Under the pieces are notes generated by a model. It saw only the letters and a list, made by a program, of their open reading frames with translations, ran no database searches and was not told the DNA's origin. A program made the translations under genes and the position numbers. From NCBI GenBank assembly GCA_025998475.1, contig BNVZ01000030.1, positions 1 to 11,973 of the forward strand: a stretch of 11,973 nucleotides of DNA, in the 5' to 3' direction. Below are positions 6,629-11,973 of this stretch, in pieces; position 1 is the first letter of the stretch; every line of letters begins with the position of its first letter. Source of the DNA: Endomicrobiia bacterium. Lineage in GTDB: Bacteria; Elusimicrobiota; Endomicrobiia; Endomicrobiales; Endomicrobiaceae.

Positions 6629-7848
6629 TTTTTAACCATTCTTCTAAATAAACAAATTCCAACTGTTGCAATTACAAAATTTGGAAGCCACAATATAATT
6701 CCAAACGAAACGTATTCTTTTTCACCTAAACTTCCAGAAATGATAAGTAGGGCATAGTAAGTTACGATAATTCCTAAACTCGCTATGTAGCTTACTGCCT
6801 TACCTCCTCTGCTGGTCATTACACCTATAGGTAAAGCGATAATTGCAAAAGCTAAAGGCGCAAAAGACATTACCCATCTCAACCATAAATCTTTTTCGTA
6901 TTTCGTAATTGGTATATTTTGACTCCGGTATTGTTTTATAGTTTTGATAAGTTCAGGAGTTTTTATTGCAGAAATAAGTATACTAGAATCTTCAATAGCG
7001 TCTCCAAAAGGTATAAAAAATGTGTAAGTTCCAAAAGCCACTTGTAGCATACTGCCCATATCCGAAGGATGCACCTTTTGCCACCACCCGTCATAGAGCG
7101 TCAGCAGTACGCCGTTTTTGCAAGCTTTGACCTTTGCCAAAGGCGCTGCTATACGCCATGAACCTTTATCTTTTTGAGGCAAAACATTCCTCTTATCAGT
7201 ATTTTTATCGTTGTTATCTTTGTCTTCAAATTTATATATATTTACCCCAGAAAGGGTATTGTCTTTGTTTTTTACCTCATTAGCATATAAATTATAACCA
7301 CCAATTTGTCTTACTGATTTTTTTTGGACTATAAAGAGAGGTCTTTTTGCTAAAAGTTCTTCCCCAAGAACTTTTTTATGGACATTTATTGAAGGCGCTA
7401 ATAAATGATTAAAGAATACAAGAAATAAGGATATTGCGCAAACAAGAATTATTATAGGCATTGTAAGCGTTTTATAATTTAAGCCTGAAGATTTCATTAT
7501 AGTAATTTCGTTGTTTGACGATAATTTTGTGTAAGCCATAAGCACACCAAAAAGTATGGCCATAGGTATAGAAAAAGATAAAATATCTGGAAGTTGAAAA
7601 ATAAACATTTTTAAAACAATAGAAAGAGCGACACCTTTCGATATCAGCATATCCACCGTATCAAATACTATAGTGATAAGAAGCACGGTGGAAAAAATAA
7701 TCATTCCAAGAATAAAATGCCCTAAAAACTCCTTAACAAGATATAAATGCAATATTTTTATCTTTTCTGTAATTAAATTAACGACGGAACGTAATTTTTT
7801 TAGTATGTTAACGAAGAAATTAAATCGTAAATTTAGTTTTTTTATCAT
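6625..7848 (-). CDS. lptF: LPS export permease, YjgP/YjgQ family (LptF-like)
   Basis: Partner of the downstream lptG product in the LptB2FG exporter. The 407-aa frame has membrane segments at about 43-63, 88-106, 130-150, 328-346, 351-370 and 383-401, with a periplasmic domain between 150 and 325. Family marks are LPDILSFSIPMAILFGVLMAYTKLSSNNEITIMKSSG and SLGEKEYVSFGIILWLPNFVIATVGI. The annotated ATG at 7848 gives about 28 residues more than the paralogue before the shared start (KIKILHLYLVKEF against MIKILDKYIIRNF), and it lacks a ribosome-binding site. A TTG at codon 33 could be the true start, but its upstream AGAAAAG is weak, so the start is unsettled. Low-complexity Lys/Asp/Asn runs (205-228) fall in a periplasmic loop. 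A TTGACA promoter lies upstream. Confidence 0.88.
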   Translation of the reverse strand: MIKKLNLRFNFFVNILKKLRSVVNLITEKIKILHLYLVKEFLGHFILGMIIFSTVLLITIVFDTVDMLISKGVALSIVLKMFIFQLPDILSFSIPMAILFGVLMAYTKLSSNNEITIMKSSGLNYKTLTMPIIILVCAISLFLVFFNHLLAPSINVHKKVLGEELLAKRPLFIVQKKSVRQIGGYNLYANEVKNKDNTLSGVNIYKFEDKDNNDKNTDKRNVLPQKDKGSWRIAAPLAKVKACKNGVLLTLYDGWWQKVHPSDMGSMLQVAFGTYTFFIPFGDAIEDSSILISAIKTPELIKTIKQYRSQNIPITKYEKDLWLRWVMSFAPLAFAIIALPIGVMTSRGGKAVSYIASLGIIVTYYALLIISGSLGEKEYVSFGIILWLPNFVIATVGICLFRRMVKK

Positions 7849-7874
7849 ATGTTTGACAAGTTCAATAACGCAGT

Positions 7875-7903
7875 AGTAGAACTAAGAACCTCCTTAGTGT
7901 CAA
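7875..7903 (-). promoter_or_regulatory. Sigma70-type promoter with dyad operator, upstream of lptFG
   Basis: Minus strand: a perfect -35 TTGACA (7903-7898), a 17-bp spacer and a -10-like TCTACT (7880-7875, 4 of 6). Within the spacer lies the perfect inverted repeat ACTAAG-GAGGTT-CTTAGT (7898-7881), placed as a repressor site would be. The start would fall near 7868, about 20 bp before the lptF ATG at 7848. The AAGGAGG in the spacer has no start codon at a proper distance, which favours reading this as a promoter rather than a gene start. Confidence 0.5.
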
Positions 7904-7936
7904 GATAATTTAGACATTTTCTTGGTTCATTGTTAG

Positions 7937-8705
7937 CAGTTGATTGTAACGCCTGCGGATATGTTATCAAAACTAGTTCCCTTAGGCAAACCACCTGATA
8001 AAACCACTATAGCCAAATTACTTTAAGCTGCACAGTATTGTAGCTTCAAAGATACGCCTGCGCTTGGTATGAAAATCCTCTCTTTTCTGTCACATGTCTT
8101 TTACTTTTCTCTTTAACGACGACCAATTAGATGTGAGTTTTGTTCTAGGCTTAAGATGGCTAAAATGCTGTTATGAGGCTAATAATAGGGTTGCTTCTGC
8201 TCCACCTACGATTAATTTCGATGATTATATGTATAACTCTGGCTGATGTTTAGGAGGTTTATACCGAAGCTTTGGATAAGTTTACTTCAGTTTTGGACAG
8301 AGATAAGTATGGGGTGGCTTTTAGTACTATTGTTGTTCCCGCAAAAGCGGGAATCCATTTAACATGAATACTCGCTTTGCAAATATAACAAACAAAAAAC
8401 GTCGCGCTTAGTACTGTTGAGATTAGCGATCTGCCAGGGCATTACAGAAATGAGGCTAAGGCGGCAGAAGTTGACAGATAAAGATGTACTAGCTAATAAC
8501 AAAGGCCTCTTTTGAGCATCCTATTACACCTGTTTACTACGACAAATTTGCTTTGAGTCAACTGTGATTTTAGATTCAAAGCAAATTTCATAGACTGCAA
8601 TTTGATGTTGCCTGCGACAATCAAAAATCAAAAAAAAGCTTTTATGCGTTTGTTGTGTGCTTTAAAGTTATAAAACTTTATCGATACAAACAGAAACTAT
8701 CATAG
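7937..8705 (+). pseudogene. Decayed plus-strand gene(s) of unknown function
   Basis: The 950 bp between lptF and guaB have no intact gene on either strand apart from a possible small ORF, but the plus strand carries a chain of protein-like segments in all three frames, broken by stops and shifts. From 7961: MLSKLVPLGKPPDKTTIAKLL, a Walker A-like loop, then stop and AAQYCSFKDTPALGMKI. From 8094: an open 50-codon run containing FNDDQLDVSFVLGLRWLK and PPTINFDDYMYNSG, stop at 8246. From about 8254: EVYTEALDKFTSVLDRDKYG. From 8401: VALSTVEISDLPGHYRNEAK. From 8502: KASFEHPITPVYYDKFALSQL. From 8571: IQSKFHRLQFDVACDNQ up to the stop at 8705. The order suggests one long ATPase-like gene, or two adjacent genes, in advanced decay. 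I do not recognise the family; strand is opposite to its neighbours. Confidence 0.6.
8314..8419. repeat. Palindromic element flanked by 19-bp direct repeats
   Basis: TTCCCGC-AAAA-GCGGGAA (8336-8353) is a perfect 7-bp hairpin followed by TCCA, a form resembling REP-like elements scattered through many bacterial genomes. It is bracketed by GTGGCTTTTAGTACTATTG (8314-8332) and GTCGCGCTTAGTACTGTTG (8401-8419), 15 of 19 identical and exactly 87 bp apart (29 codons). Both copies encode VA(F/L)ST(I/V) in the same frame of the decayed gene, so the block looks like an in-frame insertion with a duplicated flank. Confidence 0.6.
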
Positions 8706-8772
8706 ACAAATAAAGAGAAATAATTCCACAACCAAAAACTAAAAAAAATAGCAATGCCACCATCCTCTGCAT
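8668..8772 (-). CDS. Possible small single-span membrane protein downstream of guaB
   Basis: A 34-codon frame starts MQRMVALLFFLVFGCGIISL and ends SVCIDKVL. It is one hydrophobic helix (about residues 4-29) with basic residues before it and Asp-Lys after it, the usual shape of a tiny inner-membrane protein. The frame is the same as guaB's and stays open from the guaB stop (RKESKIPRD before the first ATG), 43 codons in all. The ribosome-binding site is weak (AGAG close to the ATG). I do not recognise a family. It overlaps the opposite-strand decayed gene, so chance cannot be excluded. Confidence 0.35.
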   Translation of the reverse strand: MQRMVALLFFLVFGCGIISLYLSMIVSVCIDKVL

Positions 8773-8799
8773 ATCTCTAGGTATTTTGCTTTCTTTGCG

Positions 8800-10263
<1,464 letters not shown>

Positions 10264-10282
10264 TTATTTCCACCCTCTGTTT

Positions 10283-10312
10283 ATTCTACAAGATTGCACG
10301 TATTAATTGCAA
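10283..10312 (-). promoter_or_regulatory. Promoter of guaB
   Basis: Minus strand: -35 TTGCAA (10312-10307), 18-bp spacer, -10 TAGAAT (10288-10283, 5 of 6). The predicted start near 10276 leaves a very short leader of about 15 nt that just includes the ribosome-binding site. It sits directly behind the tRNA-Asn terminator. Confidence 0.45.
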
Positions 10313-10316
10313 GGTA

Positions 10317-10347
10317 AAACAAAAAATCCCACTGTCTTAGCGGGATT
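10317..10347 (-). terminator. Intrinsic terminator of tRNA-Asn
   Basis: On the minus strand AATCCCGCT and AGTGGGATT (10347-10339 and 10333-10325) form a 9-bp stem with one G-T pair and a 5-nt loop, followed by TTTTGTTTT. It lies 22 nt after the tRNA 3' end and upstream of the guaB promoter. Confidence 0.85.
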
Positions 10348-10368
10348 GCACATTTTTAATTCTAAATA

Positions 10369-10440
10369 CTCCGACGGCTGGACTCGAACCAGCAACCGAT
10401 CGGTTAACAGCCGATTGCTCCACCATTGAGCTACGTCGGA
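10369..10440 (-). tRNA. tRNA-Asn (anticodon GTT)
   Basis: The 72-nt minus-strand sequence folds into a full cloverleaf. The acceptor stem is TCCGACG/CGTCGGA with discriminator G. The D arm has GCTC/GAGC, the anticodon arm is ATCGG-CTGTTAA-CCGAT with GTT at 34-36, the variable loop is CGGTT, and the T arm is GCTGG-TTCGAGT-CCAGC. CCA is not encoded, so the enzyme must add it. It decodes AAC and AAU. Confidence 0.97.
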
Positions 10441-10469
10441 ACCCGACATCCCATTTGCGATCAGCTAAT

Positions 10470-10496
10470 AGTATACTTATTTTTTAAAAAAATCAA
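10470..10496 (-). promoter_or_regulatory. Promoter of tRNA-Asn
   Basis: Minus strand: TTGATT (10496-10491) and TATACT (10475-10470) with a 15-bp spacer; the overlapping TACTAT two bases downstream gives the usual 17 bp. The start would be about 25 nt before the tRNA. The spacer is almost pure A/T. Confidence 0.5.
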
Positions 10497-10574
10497 GTTT
10501 GCGCATCATATCATGTAAAATGACACGAAAAAAGAATCAAAATATCATTAAACCTCTTGCACAACTTGAGCATT

Positions 10575-11508
10575 AAATTTTAGAATTACAAATACCTGAA
10601 ACCCAAGTTAAATCGCAGTCCAAAGGGTCTTTTGCTATTACTTATCTATTCTTTAGACTATTTTAAACCTTTTAACAAATACTTTAATGTTTTCTGCTAT
10701 AATCATCTGATAAATCTTTCTATTTAACTCCTTATCTTCTTTTGTCAGCTTTTTAGTGTTTGTTTGATCTCTTTTTTTAAAACCAGTGTGTTTGTATGTA
10801 TTTTGTCTAAGGCCTACTAAATTGTAGTTGCCATGTATCTTATTGTCTTTCTTTGCATAAATACATGCCTACTAAAACAAACTAAAATCGTGCTCCTTGC
10901 CCTATTATCCTGTGCATATTACTTGCTCATCTTTAATTTCCACTACTACCAACGGTTATTGTATGTCTATTATTCTTTTCGCTTTCGCCACTTTGCTGTT
11001 TTTTTAGGTCTTTGTATCAATCTCTAGCATAATCACTGCTACTGCTACTTCTAGCGCTTTGTTTATCAATACCTATTCCCATCAAGTATTTCCCCCACTA
11101 CTCATTAATGCTTCTTGTGCATACCCTATGTCTATATCCACAACTTTTGCTGACATTGTAACTGTCTCAAGTGACAATATATCCAAATACCCTATCGTCC
11201 TACACACAACTTTTGCTGACATTGTAACTATCTCCTACGATAATTATGTCCTAATACCCTATGTCTATATCCACAACTTTTGCTGACATTGTAACTGTTT
11301 CTTGTGACAATATGTTCGGGTATTGCCCTAAAGTATTCAAACATCATCTTTACCATCTTCTCTATACTCAATTTTCTCTTTGCTCTCCTGCCTTCCTCCT
11401 TTTCTTTTCTTCTCTCCCGACTATCCTTTGTTTTATCAAATGTTTTCTTTACTCCCATTAATACTAAACCCATTCCACCCGACCACATGCTTTCTTTTTC
11501 TGTTTCAT
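10575..11508 (-). pseudogene. Broken DDE transposase (IS5-family, DDE_Tnp_4-like)
   Basis: Minus-strand protein-like segments follow the order of an IS5-type DDE transposase, but in shifting frames. From the ATG at 11508: MKQKKKA, then after a 1-bp deletion GLVLMGVKKTFDK, KLSIEKMVKMMFEYFR and the helix-turn-helix part SYNVSKSCGYRH (an open 86-codon frame at 11488-11228 belongs here). Further on: LIQRPKK, VVVEIKDEQVICTG, GKEHDFSLF (typical of the beta-strand before the second catalytic Asp), YNLVGLRQNTYKHTGF, LTKEDKELNRKIYQ, AENIKVFVKRFKI, and finally KRPFGLRFNL, the conserved C-terminal motif, ending near SGICNSKI and a stop. Multiple stops, frameshifts and the internal triplication make it non-functional. 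Family recognition is from motif memory; the order of motifs is strong support. Confidence 0.8.
11121..11320. repeat. 66-bp tandem repeat, three units, inside the transposase remnant
   Basis: Units start with ATACCCTAT at 11121, 11187 and 11254 (periods 66 and 67 bp). Each contains ACAACTTTTGCTGACATTGT. Units 1 and 3 are nearly identical; the middle one has diverged and gained one base. On the minus strand each unit encodes the SYNVSKSC(G) segment of the transposase HTH region, so this is a 22-codon segment triplicated in place. Confidence 0.9.
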
Positions 11509-11565
11509 AGTACTTCTATTGTACTTTTATATGTTAGTTATTAAGAGGTCTAATGTCTGTAGGTT

Positions 11566-11673
11566 GCTGTGTAACGAAGTATAAATTCAAACTCAAAGGA
11601 CGCAAGTAATTTTGATCTTTTTGCTAAGCAAACCTTTAAGCGAAGTTTGCTTTTGAGGGCAAATGAGCAAGGG
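11566..11673. repeat. 108-bp direct repeat, copy 1
   Basis: Starts GCTGTGTAACGAAGTATAAA and ends GAGCAAGGG. It is identical to 11831-11938 apart from one base (GATCTTT against GAACTTT), 265 bp apart. Inside it, AAGCAAAC and GTTTGCTT can pair around an 11-nt loop. A plus-strand frame is open through it (DASNFDLFAKQTFKRSLLLR), also in copy 2, but it has no start signal and I do not call a gene. Confidence 0.9.
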
Positions 11674-11738
11674 TCTTGCAAAGCAAACTCAAAAAAGCAA
11701 CTTAACCTACACTAAAGAGGGGACGGGAACGCAAGTAT

Positions 11739-11767
11739 CTTTGCAGCAACCTCACCTGAGTGCAAAG
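11739..11767. repeat. Inverted repeat (7-bp stem)
   Basis: CTTTGCA (11739-11745) pairs perfectly with TGCAAAG (11761-11767) around a 15-nt loop, between the two 108-bp repeats. Confidence 0.5.
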
Positions 11768-11788
11768 TATTTTGAATTTAGACAAGGT

Positions 11789-11836
11789 CACAGCGACATC
11801 GCGTACGGTTTGGTTTTACGTACGCAAGTCGCTGTG
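11789..11836. repeat. Strong hairpin (9-bp plus 7-bp stem)
   Basis: CACAGCGAC (11789-11797) pairs with GTCGCTGTG (11828-11836). After a small internal loop (ATC opposite AA), GCGTACG (11801-11807) pairs with CGTACGC (11819-11825), leaving an 11-nt loop. It is much more GC-rich than its surroundings and its right arm runs into copy 2 of the 108-bp repeat. No run of Ts follows, so it is not an ordinary terminator. Confidence 0.8.
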
Positions 11837-11938
11837 TAACGAAGTATAAATTCAAACTCAAAGGACGCAAGTAATTTTGAACTTTTTGCTAAGCAAACCT
11901 TTAAGCGAAGTTTGCTTTTGAGGGCAAATGAGCAAGGG
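11831..11938. repeat. 108-bp direct repeat, copy 2
   Basis: Second copy of 11566-11673 with a single mismatch. In this copy TTTTGAACTTTTTGCT (about 11875-11890) can also pair with AGCAAAAATTCAAAA just beyond the repeat (about 11944-11958), enclosing the inner AAGCAAAC/GTTTGCTT stem, so the transcript could form a nested fold. The sequence continues to the window end with no gene visible. Confidence 0.9.
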
Positions 11939-11973
11939 CTTTAAGCAAAAATTCAAAAGATAAGTCAAACTAA

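Larger units (their letters stand above)
10551..11550 (-). mobile_element. IS5-type insertion sequence, degraded second copy
   Basis: The element spans a broken transposase gene. Its ends carry ACCTCTT (10552-10558) and AAGAGGT (11543-11549), short inverted repeats, and TA lies outside both ends (10549-10550 and 11551-11552), as for TA-targeting IS5 relatives. Its first 236 bp match 1-271. It is 1,000 bp long; without two extra copies of an internal 66-bp unit it would be about 870 bp, a normal size for this group. Only the short IR core is still visible, so the exact ends are inferred. Confidence 0.7.

Noticed and set aside
7887..7896. AAGGAGG on the minus strand as the ribosome-binding site of lptF
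   Set aside because: It is about 40 nt before the ATG at 7848 and no start codon lies 5-12 nt downstream; it is better explained as the spacer of the TTGACA promoter.
8664..8679. AAAGTT-ATAA-AACTTT as the guaB terminator
   Set aside because: The stem is short and pure A/T apart from one G-C pair, and no T-run follows in the guaB direction.
11121..11320. CRISPR-like array
   Set aside because: Only three units, repeated end to end without distinct spacers, and they lie inside transposase coding sequence.
11228..11488. 86-codon minus-strand frame as an independent hypothetical gene
   Set aside because: Its sequence (VKKTFDK, KLSIEKMVKMMFEYFR, SYNVSKSC) fits the N-terminus of the IS transposase whose later segments follow downstream in other frames, so it belongs to the pseudogene.

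Overview
The window is AT-rich and reads as a stretch of a small, decaying diderm bacterial chromosome. Conserved housekeeping genes all lie on the minus strand and are separated and flanked by broken genes, insertion-sequence remnants and repeats. Outer-membrane biogenesis genes (LptF/LptG, MlaF, an MCE protein), a type IV pilin N-terminus and heavy pseudogenisation would fit an Elusimicrobiota/Endomicrobium-like symbiont. That assignment is inference from gene style only; no marker gene settles it.

Layout, left to right. 1-271 is the left end of an IS5-type insertion sequence (transposase N-terminus on the minus strand) running off the window. 272-1146 holds no intact gene: it has a dispersed repeat of about 130 bp in two copies and a hairpin/terminator-like cluster at 1037-1079. 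1147-5283 carries, in order of minus-strand transcription, nfu (Fe-S carrier), lysC (aspartokinase with a probable internal start for a beta subunit), a very short type IV pilin-like gene, mlaF and an MCE/mlaD-like gene with a C-terminal beta-rich domain. 5507-7848 is the lptF-lptG pair, overlapping by 4 bp, with a good promoter upstream. 7937-8705 is a decayed plus-strand gene carrying a short palindromic element. 8800-10260 is guaB, possibly followed by a tiny membrane-protein ORF. 10369-10440 is tRNA-Asn(GTT) with its own terminator. 10551-11550 is a second, nearly full-length but broken copy of the IS, with a 66-bp internal triplication. 11551-11973 is a repeat-rich, hairpin-rich region with no recognisable gene.

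How the genes work together: LptF/LptG would form the membrane part of the LPS exporter. MlaF plus the MCE protein would form the ATPase and lipid-carrying parts of a phospholipid transporter between the membranes; its permease MlaE is not in this window. lysC opens the aspartate-family pathway (lysine and diaminopimelate, threonine, methionine), guaB commits IMP to guanine nucleotides, and nfu delivers Fe-S clusters. The most notable points are the MCE protein ending in a putative outer-membrane barrel, the in-frame second start inside lysC, the palindromic element with duplicated flanks inside the broken gene at 7937-8705, and the triplication inside the transposase remnant.
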